NCBI GenBank assembly: GCA_025403435.1
Contig: CM046327.1
Location: forward strand, 13,942,218-14,006,217
Direction of reading: 5' to 3'
Origin: Artocarpus heterophyllus
Lineage: Eukaryota; Streptophyta; Magnoliopsida; Rosales; Moraceae
DNA: 64,000 bases
Made by a program: the position numbers and the translations under genes. Below are positions 34,801 through 45,826 of the stretch, one piece after another. Every line of letters starts with the position of its first letter. Position 1 is the first letter of the stretch. The notes under the pieces are model-generated. The model ran no database searches, was not told the origin of the DNA, and saw only the letters and a program-made list of their open reading frames with translations.

Positions 34801-37800
34801 AATCGTGTGTGGGATCCCGAACCGACAAATAATGTTCTCCCACACGAAGTTGGTACACTTGGCTTTAGTCATGTTAGTACAAAGTTCAACTTCAATCCAC
34901 TTTGTAAGATAGTCTATAGCCACGATGTAGTACTTAAATTGTGATCGGGCCGATGGGAGAGGTCCAATCAAGTCGATGGCCCATTTTGCAAACGGCCATG
35001 CCGAGGTCACTGAAGTGAGTGGTTCGGCATGATGGCCAAGCATCCTTGCAAACTGCTGGCATTTGAGGCATTTTTGGGCAAAATTCTCACAGTCCTGTTC
35101 CATGGTCGGCCAGTAGTAGCCCTGTCGAAGGCACTTTTGGGCTAAAGAGCGTCATTCGAAGTGGTTGCCGCATAGGCCATCGTGGATTTCTTTCATTAGA
35201 TACTCGGCTTCCTTAGGGTCCAAGGATTTTAAGCATGGCGTGGTGTAGCCTCGTCGGTATAATTTTTCTCTGATCATCGAATACCGGGCTGAGCTATTAC
35301 GTATCCTACGTGCTTCTTCTCGGTCGTCGGGTAATTCGGCTGTGGTCAGGTATCGGATGATCGGGTCCATCCATGCGGTCTCGGGCTCTTCGACTACACT
35401 TGCGACTTCCCTGATGATGCTCGGCTCGGCAAGTCTTTCAATGAGGAACGAGGTTAGATCGCTACCGCCCAAGCCGGAGGCTAATCGGGCAAGGGAGTCG
35501 ACTTCTGCATTCTCTGACCGGGGGATTTGCTTGAAAGAGTAGGACTTGAATTGTCCGAGTAGTTGCTTCACTTCTTGTAAATATGCAGCCATGGAATCTA
35601 CTTGGGTCTGAAATCCTCCAGTGACCTGCTGAACCACAAGCATTGAGTCGCTGTGGATGGTTATACGGTCTACCCTGAGATCTCGGGCAATCCGAAGCCC
35701 GGCCAGGAGAGCTTCGTATTCTACCTCATTATTGGAGGCCTTGAAATCAAATCGGAGGGTATAGATAACTTTATAACCATCTGGGCTGGTTAAAATCAGC
35801 CTAACATCCGACCCGTCAACGCAAGAAGATCCGTCGACATGAAGTTTCCAGTTCGGCTCTAGGGTAACGCTGTTCTCACTGCAGTTGGGTGCATCGGGCA
35901 CTTCGACAGGTGACTTCTCGACTAGCGGGGTTGCCTGTTCGGCGTTTGTGAATTCTGCGATGAAGTCCGCTAGAGCTTGAGCTTTGATGGCTGTCCTTGG
36001 CACAAAATGTACATCATACTGGCCGAGCTCTACTAACCATTTAGCCATACGGCTTGATATCTTTGGGCTCTAGTGTACTTCTGAAGAGGGAATTTGGTCG
36101 AGATGTTGATGGTATGGCCTTGGTAGTACGGTCGCAACTTGCAGACTGAAGTAATTAAGGCAAAGGTCAACTTTTTGAGTGGCGAGTACTGCTCCTCGGT
36201 GCCTTGGAATGCATGGCTTGTATAGTAAATCGGCCTTTGGACTCCGTCTTCATCTTGAACTAAGACTAAGCTAACGGCTTTCTCGGACACGGCTAAATAT
36301 GCGGTTAAAGCTTCACTGGGCAGAGGTTTGAACATGAGCGGGGGTGTGGCTAAGTAGCTCTTCAAGCCTTGAAAAGCTTCCTCACACTCCCTGTTCCACT
36401 CAAACCTCCCATTGAGTGCCTTAAAAAATAGATGGCACTTGTCGGTGGCCCGGGAGACAAACCTTGACATGGCTGCCACCATGTCGGTGAGCCGTTGCAT
36501 GTCTTTTACTATCCGAGGAGAATGCATATCAATAATTGCTTGGGCCTTTGCTGGGTTAACCTCAATGTCTCATTGATTAACCAAAAATCTAAGGAATTTG
36601 CCCGAGCTTACACCGAACACACACTTCACCGGGTTGAGTTTCATCCCATATTCCCTGAGAATGTTGAACTTGCTCGGATATCGGCCATGTGGTCTTCTGC
36701 CTGGATAGATTTTACTAGCATGTCATCCATGTAGACCTCCATCGTTTTTTTGATCAGCCGAGCAAACATCTTATTGATGATGTGTTGGTATGTAGCTCTG
36801 GCATTCTTCAGCCCAAAAGGCATTACCACATAGCAGTATAAGCCTTGGTTGGTAACGAAAGCAATTTTTACTTGATCTTCCTCGGCCATCTTTATCTGAT
36901 TGTACCCGAAGTAAGCGTCCATAAAGCTCAAGAGCTCATGGCCGACAGTGGCATCGACGAGCTGATCTATCCGAGGAATTAGAAAGCAGTCCTTCAGGCA
37001 TGCCTTGTTGAGATCGGTATAACCAATGCAGACCCGCCATTTGCCATTCATCTTTTTGACGAGGATGACATTCGCTAACCATTTCGGGTACTTGACCTCT
37101 CTAATGAACCCAGCCATAAGGAGCCTCTGGACTTCTTCGTTTATTGCAGCGTACCTTTCTGAGTTAAAAGCCCTTCTTTTTTGTATCACCGGCCTGTGGC
37201 TAGGTTGGACATTAAGTCGATGGCTGATGATGCTTGGATCAATGTCAGGCATGTCCTCATGGGACCACGCACAAAGTCCCGATACTCGGTAAGAAGCCTT
37301 TCTAGGTCAGCCCGGATCTCAAGTCTCAGCTGCGATCCAAGTTGGACAGTGTGTTCAGGCCTCTCGGGGTCTAGGGAGAACAACACCAAATCTTCGATTG
37401 GGGTGGCTCTCACCTCTTCTTCGGGCAATCTGGGGTTCAGATCTGATAGCATCTTGGGTGTCAGGTCGGTAGGGAGATCCATTTCGTCAACCACATAGAT
37501 GGCCGAGAAGCCTAGGTGCCGAGCTGTAGCTGTTCTAACAGCATTGGTGTAACAAGCTCGGGAATCCATATGAGATGAGCGAATCACTCCAACACCACCA
37601 TCCGTGAGGAATTTCATGGCCAGGTGATATGTGGAAACTATGGCCTTCAAAGCGTTCAGTGTCGGGTGGCCGATGATGATGTTGTACTGGGAGGGTTTGT
37701 CGACGACCAAAAAGTCAACAACCCGAGTGACCCGAGCGGCTTTTTCTCTAAAGGTTACGGGCAAGCCGACATTCCCCACTTCTCGAATGCATTCTCCCGC

Positions 37801-40800
37801 GAAGCCATAAAGTGGGGTCCGAACGGGGACCAAAGGGGCATTGCTTATCTTCAATTTATCAAAGGCTTGCTTTAAGAGGATGTCAGCCGAGCTGTCGTTG
37901 TCGATTAGAACACGCCGTACTATGTTGTTGGCGATGGGCAGCTCGCACACTAGAGCGTCATTGTGCGGGTGGATTGACTGGTCTGCTTCTTTCTCGATAA
38001 ACGTGATTGGGATGTCCTCTTGACGACATATCTTGTTGATATTCTCGGACATATTTATGAATTCACCCCGCTCGACCAGTCGAGTTTCTCTGACATACGA
38101 CGGCCGCCCACTCGACGTGCCCCCGATAATAGGCCCGCCAAAGATCATGTGAACGATATTCGGGGGATCCAAGGTGTTACCAGCGTCGGTTCTCGAGCGG
38201 TTTGGTGCGTCTTGGCTCGATAGGTCATCCTTCCAGAGGTGGACCCCGGGGTTATAATTCGCTCAACAAATTCTTGCAAATGGCCTTCTCGGACCAGCCT
38301 TTCGATTTGGTCCTTCAGTTGGATAATTCGCAAATGCTATGCCCCACATCCTTATGGAATTCACAAAACCTTGATTGATCCCGCTTCACCTTGCTCCCCC
38401 GGAGCTTGGGTGGCGGTACTAACAGATTCTTGCCACTTACCTGAGCGAGCACCTCGTCGATGGTTGCCACTAACAGTGTGTAGCTTTGAAATTTACCAGT
38501 CGGCCCCTTTGGCTTCTCGGGTTTCTTCTCCTTCTTTTGCTTCTTGCTCTGCTCGACGTTGCTATGTTCTGACACTTTCTTCTGCTTTTTATCTTTCTTT
38601 GTTCCGCTTGGGCAGGCTTCTTCCTTACGGCTTTTCATGTATTTAGCAACGTCAGCATGTTTCTAGGCATAGCCGAGCATTTGAGAGAATGTGCTCGGCT
38701 GCTTGAAGGCCAATGACCAGGTTAGTTTTTCGTCTCGAAGACCCCCTACAAAAATGTGCTTGAGGGTCTCGTCTTTGACATGCTTGACCTCGAGAGCTAC
38801 CTAGGTGAATCGGTTGATATAGTCCTTGACGTTGTCGTCTCCTTGCTTGACAGCATATAGGTATGTAATCTCTTTCCTCCATTTTTGTTGTAGAAAATGC
38901 CAAAGAGAAGGCGTCGGCCAACTGCCGGAAAGAAGAAATAGATGAAGGTTCGAGCCGTCGAAACTATTGTCGAGCAGGCCTTGTCAGGGTTAGCAAAAAA
39001 GCTTTGCACATCACTGTGTCCCTAGCATTCTATAGTAGCATGTGCCCCAAGAAGAGTTCAACATGCTCATCAGCGTCCGTCGTCCCGTCGTAGGCCTTGA
39101 TTTGCAGTACTTTAAACTTTGGCGACATAGGGGCCCTCATTATATTATCTGGGAAGGGTGGATCCCGAGCTCCTATCTCGTCTAGGCCAAATCGATTATT
39201 CTGGATCTTGTCAATTTGGCGTTTTAGTGCCTAGAACTGACGGTTGTTAGTGTCTTTAGGCAGTTCGACCCGATAGGGTACTCCGTCCTTGGCGCGGCCT
39301 ATAGCCCCGGGCTGATGGTTTCAGTTTGCTCTCTGACATCCGAGCCTGTCAAATACTGAGGCTCGAGAACCTTGCGGCAAAGGAGCGCAAGCTGCTTGGT
39401 GTCCAAGACGGCCTTCTTGGACCAATCTGTTATTGGCCGAGATGCCACGAGTGGATCCTCTAGATTGCTCAGAGTGGGCTTCTTCATGGTCGGCTGCCCC
39501 TCGCTCTATCTGACCTCCAGCCTGGTCAACCTGGGCTGGGGGTGGCAGAGCTGGTGCAGCCTGGCGTTGAGCCTGCTGCGCGAGCTGTTACGTTAGGATC
39601 CAAACTGCATTTACAAGCTCCCAGATCGGGTCCTGGGCGACTGGGTCTTCCGCATGCTCAGCCCTGGCCGTGCTTCCATGACCCCCGGACTGGGACCTCG
39701 CAGTCCGAGGACGGCCCCTAGGCCTACCCGTGTTTGGTTGTCGATTTCTTGCGTCGCCTGACCCCTCCTATCAGGCTGTATCGTCTCTGATGTTTCCTCT
39801 AGTCGTCATCTCGGGCGTTAGAGGTAATGTGGCTGACGTTTGGGTGAAGGCGTAGGCGCCCTCCTTCTAGAGCCAAAATGTTGATGCTCACCATAATCCG
39901 GCGTCGGATCAACACCGCGTGTGGCTACGCACTGTCTAACTCTTCTTCGGTTCGTCTCTACCCGGTCAGACGTACCTGCAATAAGAGGAGGGACGCTTCG
40001 GAGGCAATAGAAAGGTAAGTCAATGGACAAGGGCTCTCTGATGCTCAAGGCAGAGTTTGCTCGGCAGAGGGCGGCAACCAGTTAGGTGGGAAGAAGAAGT
40101 CTTCTTTAGAATGTCATAAATGCATCCTATTTATAGGCCACCACTTGGACCGGATGTTAGGTGGGTTTTACCCACGACCTGGGTGTCACATCAAGGTGTG
40201 TCAGGCGGTAGGTGACAAATGTCACATCTCCCGTCGATGGATTGAATTCCATTAGACGATGAGTTATCTGTCGTGTGTTAGCCTATAATAGAGAGTAGCA
40301 GCCTGCTTGCGAGTGAGATTAATCCAACCCAAGCTAGTGTATGGTCCGAGGTGGCAGCCTGCTTGGTATGCGGCCTCGAGGGCCCTGAGAGGCACCTCGG
40401 AAAGGGTGCACGTCGCGGTAGGGCCGAGCTCACCCTCAACAAGGGTAGTTTAAAATTAAAATGAAAAGTTAGCCCAAAAGAAAGGGGAAGTAAAATCTAA
40501 ACAGGATGTGTGTAAGGGCAATTGTGGAATTTTTGGACATCTTAATATTTAAAAGAAAATAATTTTAAATTTTAAAAATTTGGGGTGCCTTTCCCTAAAT
40601 TCAATTGCACAATATAATGCAAGAGTGATAGACCGGCCTGTTTGACATTAATTAGTTATAACTAACTTTACGGTTATGAACAATGTAAAGCTCTCATATA
40701 CTACCGTAAAATCAAAAAATTTACTACAGTATTAAGCTCTTACATGCTACAATGTTTATAATTTTAACCAATGGTTTTAACTTTCATGCCAAACACCCTT

Positions 40801-41156
40801 GCACATCTTCTTGACGTTGCCTCAGTTTTTTTTATTATTTTTCATTATCAATGCCATTAATTTGTTTATCAACCCCAAAAATTTCCCCTTTTCATCTACA
40901 GGTGCAGCTGATCACACCGTATAACAATCCGAATGTCCTGGACGAATCAATACTTTGGACAGAAAGCAAGGACTTAGGTGATGGCTACAGAGCTATAAGG
41001 ATGGTCAACAACATTCACCTTAACTTGGATGCCTTTCATGGGGATAAGCATTCGGGAGGCATACATGATGGCACGATCATAGTGCTGTGGAAGTGGAACA
41101 AAGGTGATAACCAGCGTTGGAAGATCATACCTTATTGTAAGTTTCTTAACACATAA
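25899..41156 (+). CDS. EULS3: EUL-domain (ricin-B-like, Euonymus-type) lectin, EULS3-like
   Basis: Three exons join in phase: 25899-26447, 26534-26656 and 40902-41156, giving 308 aa. Residues 1 to about 150 are disordered and rich in His (HHHSHHHH and a later run of seven), Pro and acidic residues, as in two-part EULS3 proteins. The EUL domain starts near PIVQVYSKADPNFSLAIRDG, continues in exon 2 (RWYKDEKYSTEV) and ends in exon 3 with LWKWNKGDNQRWKIIPY. EUL lectins are nucleocytoplasmic glycan-binding proteins linked to stress responses; no signal peptide is seen, in agreement. The frame ends at 41156, but a GTAAGT directly after the Tyr codon could instead be a donor to a further short exon. 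Intron 2 is 14,245 bp because of nested TEs. A TATA-like CATAAATA lies near 25750. The gene looks intact if that intron is spliced. Confidence 0.88.
27607..27754. mobile_element. MITE, 148 bp
   Basis: GGGTGTTTGGCAA at the left and the reverse complement of the right end (GGGTGTTTAGAAA) form the inverted ends, with TA on both outer sides. Internal phrases such as TGTTGCAATGTAAAGC and ATTACAATATAAGCTC match the MITE copies at 18480 and 40638. Confidence 0.65.
28607..29396. mobile_element. Possible solo LTR or LTR fragment
   Basis: The segment starts TGTTGCACG and ends CACTCCAACA (TG...CA). The 3' part has a promoter-like run (CAACTATAAATAACAGG near 29176) followed by CT-rich leader-like sequence. 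No matching target duplication or partner LTR was found, so this is only a suggestion. Confidence 0.25.
30270..30440 (+). repeat. Left arm of an older inverted-repeat element
   Basis: This arm is the imperfect reverse complement of 31480-31625 and of 40448-40593. Shared phrases are TTTAAAATTTAAAATTATT, TTCTTTTAATATTAAGAT, ACAATTGCCCTT, ATTTTACTTCCC and TTTTGGCTAAC. One indel of about 20 bp separates the arms. Without the retrotransposon the two arms would be about 400 bp apart. So the Tat element landed at the inner edge of the right arm of a pre-existing foldback element. Confidence 0.75.
30831..30835. repeat. Target-site duplication AGGGT, left
   Basis: AGGGT immediately precedes the left LTR (TGTTGATGCTCACC). 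The same five bases follow the right LTR at 40442-40446, as expected for Ty3/gypsy integration. A third AGGGT follows the left LTR at 31474-31478 as part of a duplicated flank patch. Confidence 0.85.
30836..31473 (-). repeat. 3' LTR of the Tat element
   Basis: 638 bp on the plus strand from TGTTGATGCTCACC to CTCACCCTCAACA. It matches 39879-40441 but keeps 75 bp (about 31383-31457) that the other copy lacks. TGTTGA/TCAACA form the short inverted ends. Confidence 0.9.
31474..31683 (+). repeat. 210-bp host-flank patch inside the Tat element
   Basis: This segment begins AGGGTAGTTTAAAATT and ends GTTTGACATTAA. It matches the host flank right of the element (40442-40651) at 208 of 210 positions by eye. 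It includes the target duplication, the right arm of the older inverted repeat and the first bases of the MITE at 40638. In a normal element this place would hold the polypurine tract and internal 3' end. It must come from a later rearrangement. Confidence 0.85.
31949..33287 (+). pseudogene. Antisense extra ORF of the Tat element (coiled-coil protein), decayed
   Basis: On the strand opposite to gag-pol, a Ser/Asp-rich N-terminus (from 31949) reaches a GT at about 32081 and seems to rejoin at 32171 after a T-rich, AG-ending stretch. A Lys/Arg-rich stretch (MSSWPSSAAERRALMESL) follows to 32480. A further block from about 32617 forms a heptad-like coiled coil rich in Glu, Lys and Ala. It is broken by in-frame stops at 32773-32775, 32899-32901 and 33046-33048, then ends in a Gln/Gly/Asp-rich tail. 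Extra ORFs in this place and orientation are known from Tat/Retand elements; their function is not established. The exon-like structure is an inference. Confidence 0.6.
33502..33519 (+). repeat. Run of 18 G
   Basis: An uninterrupted G tract lies in the Tat element between the extra ORF and integrase. Such a long G-run is length-unstable, so the exact count may be unreliable. Confidence 0.8.
34144..38172 (-). pseudogene. pol: Tat-lineage pol: protease, RT, RNase H, second RNase H, integrase (decayed)
   Basis: Read right to left. Protease lies in 38172-37186, with the motif VLIDNDSSADILL; the usual Gly after the catalytic Asp-x is Asp here. Reverse transcriptase is 37252-36641, with the YMDD active site in VYMDDMLV. 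RNase H is 36527-36033. A second, archaeal-type RNase H follows in 36048-35152 (HVDGSS, NNEVEYEALLAGL, HSDSMLVV). Integrase is 35103-34594, with IDLIGP, TDNAKEF and NGQVEVV supplying the D, D and E, plus a C-terminal part to 34144. The blocks lie in different frames or are separated by stops (for example just right of 35152 and 34594), so no full polyprotein can be made. Confidence 0.85.
38145..39487 (-). pseudogene. gag: Tat-lineage gag (decayed)
   Basis: Fragments in more than one frame cover a gag-like order. An N-terminal region (39487-39299) is followed by a capsid-like part around 39150-38650, where conserved phrases are split by stops and frameshifts. Then comes a Lys-rich linker (about 38638-38500) and a C/H zinc-binding segment (RFCEFHKDVGHSICEL, about 38350). 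Gag normally forms the retrotransposon particle; this copy cannot give a full product. Confidence 0.65.
39879..40441 (-). repeat. 5' LTR of the Tat element
   Basis: 563 bp, TGTTGATGCTCACC to CTCACCCTCAACA on the plus strand, with AGGGT directly outside (40442-40446). Beside its inner edge the minus strand reads TTTTGGCTCTAGAAGG, where a primer-binding site beginning TGG is expected; I cannot name the tRNA. A TATA-like CTATTTATAGG lies near 40127-40137. Confidence 0.88.
40442..40651 (+). repeat. Host flank: AGGGT target duplication plus right arm of the older inverted repeat
   Basis: This is the genuine host sequence to the right of the Tat insertion. It begins with the target duplication, is the inverted partner of 30270-30440, and runs into the MITE at 40638. 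Its near-identical twin is at 31474-31683. Confidence 0.8.
40638..40799. mobile_element. MITE copy beside the Tat insertion, just upstream of EULS3-like exon 3
   Basis: CCTGTTTGACATTAA on the left aligns with the reverse complement of the right end (AGGGTGTTTGGCATGAAA). Internal phrases AACAATGTAAAGCTCTC and GCTCTTACATGCTACAATG are inverted to each other and match the MITEs at 18480 and 27607. It ends about 100 bp before the exon 3 acceptor. Confidence 0.5.
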
Positions 41157-42107
41157 GATCCAATTTTGAGGAATTTTTTTTTTTTTTTTTTTTTTTATCA
41201 TTCTAGAATGTACTAATAAGCCAAGGATTTGAAACAGAAGTCCGTCCTTAAGATTTTTCTAAGCCATTTTTTTTTTTCTGCTACGTACAGGAATTTGGTA
41301 CGTTTGGTAGTTTTGTCAGGTTCTTGATTGTGTAATATGATCTGTTTATGAAACTATTCGGCTGCGAGGAATGCTGCTTTATATGTCCTATGTGACTTGG
41401 GAGTGGTGTGTGGTTCGGGTTTCATCTTTTTGCATTTGTAAAACTTTCGGGTTTCATCTTTTTGCATTTGTAAAACTACCATTCGATTGTATAAGATATG
41501 ATGTACTTGCTTTGTATTACATTGCCAGTTACTGGACCAAGTCGCATTCTTTGTTCTTTTGGAGATGAAGGGCATGTTTTTGTATTATATTATATTGTAT
41601 TGTATTATCTTGTCTTGTATTATATTTTTGACACATAAGCATTTTTAGTACATTAAAAATGCAATAACTTAAGAATTATGTTAAGCTAAAATATTTGTCA
41701 TAAGGATTATCGTTTAATCCAATTTTTATGATAAAGTTCATAAAAACAAAAATGAGATTTTTAAGGAGAAAAATAATGTCATAGTAAGACAAAAATACAG
41801 TTTAAGAAAAATACTATATAATAATAGAAAAAAATTAGACAATATTAAAATAATACAGTGTAAAAAAGTACACTAATAAAGTTATGTAGTATGAAAATTA
41901 CATTGCAAAAGTAATGCAATACAAGAATTGGACTATTTAAAGATAAGCAATATAGAAATTAGACTGTTTAGAGTTAAAGCAGTATAAGAATTTCATTACG
42001 TGGTGGATGTAAATAAGTATAAGAGGTTATGGACCTTATGAATTGTATAGAAAAGAATACCAACAGTATAAAAAATATTGTCAGTATAAATTTAGACTAT
42101 GTAAAGA

Positions 42108-45100
42108 TGTGGAACCCACCTAAGTGCTACCTTTAAGGTGAAAAAATTGCCACCACACCCTTGAAGTGGCCAATCAAACCTTGTCAAGTTGCCCCAAACT
42201 TTTAATCACCAAATGATGCTCAGTAGTGACTAAGCATGCAAAGTTATCAAACTTGGTAAAATATCAACTTTTAGTCATCATTTGGTTCATGTTATAAGAG
42301 CCAAAAACAATGAACCAAAAACGTTCATTTTTCTTCCTCCAAAAAAATGCCCCTCCCTAAGGCAATTCTCTCTCAAAATTTTGATGGAATTCAAGCCGCC
42401 AAGTTATGATTTGAAGTAAAAGTAAATGCAAGGAGGAAGTTCTAAGATAAGAGTTCAAGCTTTTCTTGGGGATTTTGATGTTTCTCTTGAAACTTTGGAT
42501 GGGTTTTGATTGAGTTTTGTTATGGTGTTTGTGGAGAGGGCGTAACAAAGTTTTGAGCTTAGCAAAGGAGGAGCAAAAGGCTTGGTAAAGTTTAGGTAAA
42601 TTTCTAAACTTTATGCTTGAAGGTTTATGTCATAAGTATGTATGCCAAGTGTTTGATGTAATGATTCTTAGCTATGACATGTAAGATAGACATTATGGCA
42701 TGATTGTTTTATGTTTTATATTGATGATGATAAGGATAGAAGAAAGAAAGTAAGGGTTTTGTGGTTAAAAATAAGAAATTATTAAACTTTATAAAGTTTA
42801 ACTAATTTCTAGAGAATGGGGTCTTGAGGGCCTTTAGAGGCCAATTTATTTTCTAAATATGGTACAAGAACTGGTAAAATAGTGAGGGAAATAACTTTTG
42901 TGAACAAAGTTTTGTAAAATTCTAAAAGGACTAAATTGCAAAGATTTGTAAAAGTTCGGCAGATTTGAAAATCAGCCAAAAAGTCCACCTTAACGTTAGA
43001 ATTTGAGGAAAGTTAAAACATGAAAGTTGTAGAACTCATCAAAACTATTAAGACAACATGAACAATTTGTCAAAATTCTACTCGATTGAGGAGTTATGAT
43101 TTTACAAAATTTTGAGCACAAAATTTCATGAAATGGAAACGTTATGAAATGTTTGGAATTTGATCATGGAGCTTTTTTAAGTTTTATTCCCTGTGAAAAA
43201 CTGGATGTTTTGGTATAAAATGGTCATTCTTGACCCCGGGGCAAAAATGTAAAGATTTTTATGTTTCGGATCAAAACCGTAAAATCATGTGAAAACTGAG
43301 TTTTCACCAAGGAACGATGGGTTCATGCATTGTTGTAGGTATTGAGTAACCATAGATGCTAAGTTTTAAAGGATTTAAAGTTTAGTGAAGGAAAGAAAAG
43401 AAAAACGTAAAGATTTTCAAGTTTTGGGTTAAAACTGTAAAGTTTTTACAAAACAGATTTAATTGAAAGAGAAACCGTTGTTTTTGTTTTTCGTAACATT
43501 ATGAGAAGTGAAAAAAAATGTATGATGTTTTAAAAATGGGTTCCGAAAGTTTTTAAAAGACCCATCAAGAGCAAAATGATCATTTTATAAAAAAGGTCAA
43601 AACAAGCCCGAAACACCCGATATTGAAAAATGTCCCTTAGCGAGAATTTTTCCATAACATGTAACAAATGATAGGAAGAGCTACGCAAAAAGTTTAGCAA
43701 GTTACAAAATGGACAAAAAACCCGTTAGGGTTAAAATCATCATTTTTAAGAAAACGACTAAAGTAGAGTCAAATACTCCGAACTAGCAAAACGCTCTTAG
43801 ATGGAAAATCTTCCGTAATATGTTAGGTAACTAACTCACCAAGAAAGACGATAAAACTAATTAAGGAACGTTAAAGTTAAGTAAAAAGAAAAAGGTAACC
43901 TGATGGGTTACAGAGTTAAGTAAAAAGAGTGATAACTCGATGGGTTACGGAGTTAAGTAAAGGGAAAAGTAACCTGGTAGGTTACAAAGTTAAGAGTAAG
44001 GTAAACCAATGGTTTGTAAAGTTAACTAAAGAGAAAGGTAAGGTAACATGGTGGGTTACAAAGTTAAGTAAAGATAAAGGTAACCCGGTGGGTTACAAAG
44101 TTAAAAACAACGAGGTACAAAGTAAAGAGAAGGGTAAACCAATAGTATACAAGTTATGTAAAAAGGAATGAATGTTTAATGATTAAGTTATGTTATCAAT
44201 CGAGTAGATTGGTACTCGATTGGTAATATGAACAGTTAACTCATAAGTCAGGTGTTGTATGATTATGACACAAAAGCCGACTAATGAAAGAAAAAGGAAG
44301 GAAACGAGAATGTTAGAGCTATAGACAGGTAAATTCAAATCTCACCTATAGCATGAAGAAAATAATTTTTTGATGTATTTTATATGTTTGTAAATGTTAT
44401 ACAAGTTGTTTTTAAAGCATGCTTTCATTTGTCATGTACAAAGTTTAAAGTTCAAACAAGATTTGCAATGAATATGCAATTGTCATGTTTAAAGTATATT
44501 TGCATTTCATATGCATAACGTTTCTAAAAGTTCAAGTTATGATTTTCAATATATTTAAAGTAGGATTGCATGTGTTATGCAATATGATTTAAAGTTTAAG
44601 TCATATTATGCAACATGTTTGCAATTGCCATGCTAAATGTTTAAATGTTAAGTTATAGCACTAAAATGTGTAAGCATTTATTATGCTCACCAAGTTAATA
44701 AGAAGGTAGAGTAAATATGATAAGTAAGTGTCATACCAGCCTTCTCGTTGTGAGGGACTAAAAGTAAAATTAAAGTTATGACCTTGATATTCGATGGTCT
44801 CAAGTCTTCCACAAGGGAAGCATCATGTCTATGATCTCATGATGAATGATGTTGGTACGTACACTTGGGCTTATAGTTCAAGAAAATTAAGAATGATAAC
44901 AATAAAATGCTCATAAATGAAAGTTCATAATTGAGCATAAATGGAATCATGCATTATGAATTTGTTTGTATTCCTTATTATAAAGTCTTTATGTGAAATG
45001 ATTATGAAAAATATTTTGATAAATGTTTTACGTTAAATGTTTATGAAAAACATTTTCATGTTTACAAGAAAAGGTTTATGAAATACGTTTTAAGAAAAAC

Positions 45101-45698
45101 ATTTAAGAAATGTCTTACAAAAAACGTTTATGAAAAACGTTTTACGAGAAAGGTTTTTATAAAAAAAGCTTATAAAGCATGTTAAAATGATTTGTGAGAT
45201 TATGTTTGAACTTACTGAGCAAAAAACTCATAAAAAGTTCATTATTTGAAGAGCTCGGTGCCGCGAAAAACAGATGCAAAGATTTAGGTATGGATACCAC
45301 TACAATATATTTCCGCTGCTCAAAGAAAAGGTATTCCTGCAATTTGATATAGTGTTTTCAAAGTTTTAAGAAAATCAAACTTTTAAGAAATATTTTCAAA
45401 GTTTTAAGATATACTTTACGAAATATTTTATATAATTCTAAAGTTGAGTTTTAAGATATGATTTAGTAAATGTTTCTTATTAAGTTTTAAGAAATGATTT
45501 GAAATAGTTTTAAGTCAAATATTGAGCGATGTCTCAACTTAAGCTACAATAGAAGTTGTAACAGCTTTTAAGTATGTTAAAAGAAAGGAAAAGAAAAAAA
45601 AATTATTCAATATTTTTCTTGCTAAGTAAGTAAGATTAATGTTTAAGATATGATGTTTAAAAAAGTTAAGTGACTGCTTGAAAAGACAGGTCGTCACA
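42108..45698 (+). mobile_element. LTR-like block, probable solo LTR (about 3.6 kb)
   Basis: It starts TGTGGAACCC and ends GACAGGTCGTCACA, a TG...CA pair of the kind seen in large chromovirus LTRs. It has no coding region but contains a minisatellite (43892-44165) and long A/T-rich stretches. No partner LTR, primer-binding site or gag-pol is present, which fits a solo LTR. I could not find a 5-bp target duplication, so the exact ends are uncertain. Confidence 0.45.
43892..44165 (+). repeat. Minisatellite, about 37-bp unit, about seven copies
   Basis: Units follow the pattern AAAGGTAACCTGATGGGTTAC then AAAGTTAAGTAAAG, starting near 43892, 43929 and 43964 and continuing to about 44165 with drift. 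The open frame at 43929-44171 is only a translation of the array. Confidence 0.75.
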
Positions 45699-45826
45699 AT
45701 ATTAGTGTTATACAATATATTGTTTGATTTTATATCGTATTACTAAGTCGTATTGTGCTATAAAATGTTTTTTTACAATAGTATTGTATTGTAATAGCAT
45801 TTAAACTTTAAATATACGAAATTTAA

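Larger units (their letters stand above)
30836..40441 (-). mobile_element. Ty3/gypsy retrotransposon, Tat lineage, in EULS3-like intron 2
   Basis: The element is 9.6 kb and read on the minus strand, antisense to the host gene. From right to left it has the 5' LTR (39879-40441), gag, protease, reverse transcriptase, RNase H, a second RNase H-like domain and integrase, then a plus-strand extra ORF and the 3' LTR (30836-31473). The second RNase H after the first, and an antisense extra ORF between integrase and the 3' LTR, mark the Tat/Retand group. The coding parts carry several stops and frameshifts, so it is dead. The LTRs differ at about 53 of 563 aligned sites by hand count plus a 75-bp indel, so the insertion is old. 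Confidence 0.9.

Noticed and set aside
43892..44165. CRISPR-like array of short repeats
   Set aside because: Units are adjacent, drifting 37-bp minisatellite copies without unique spacers, in a plant genome.
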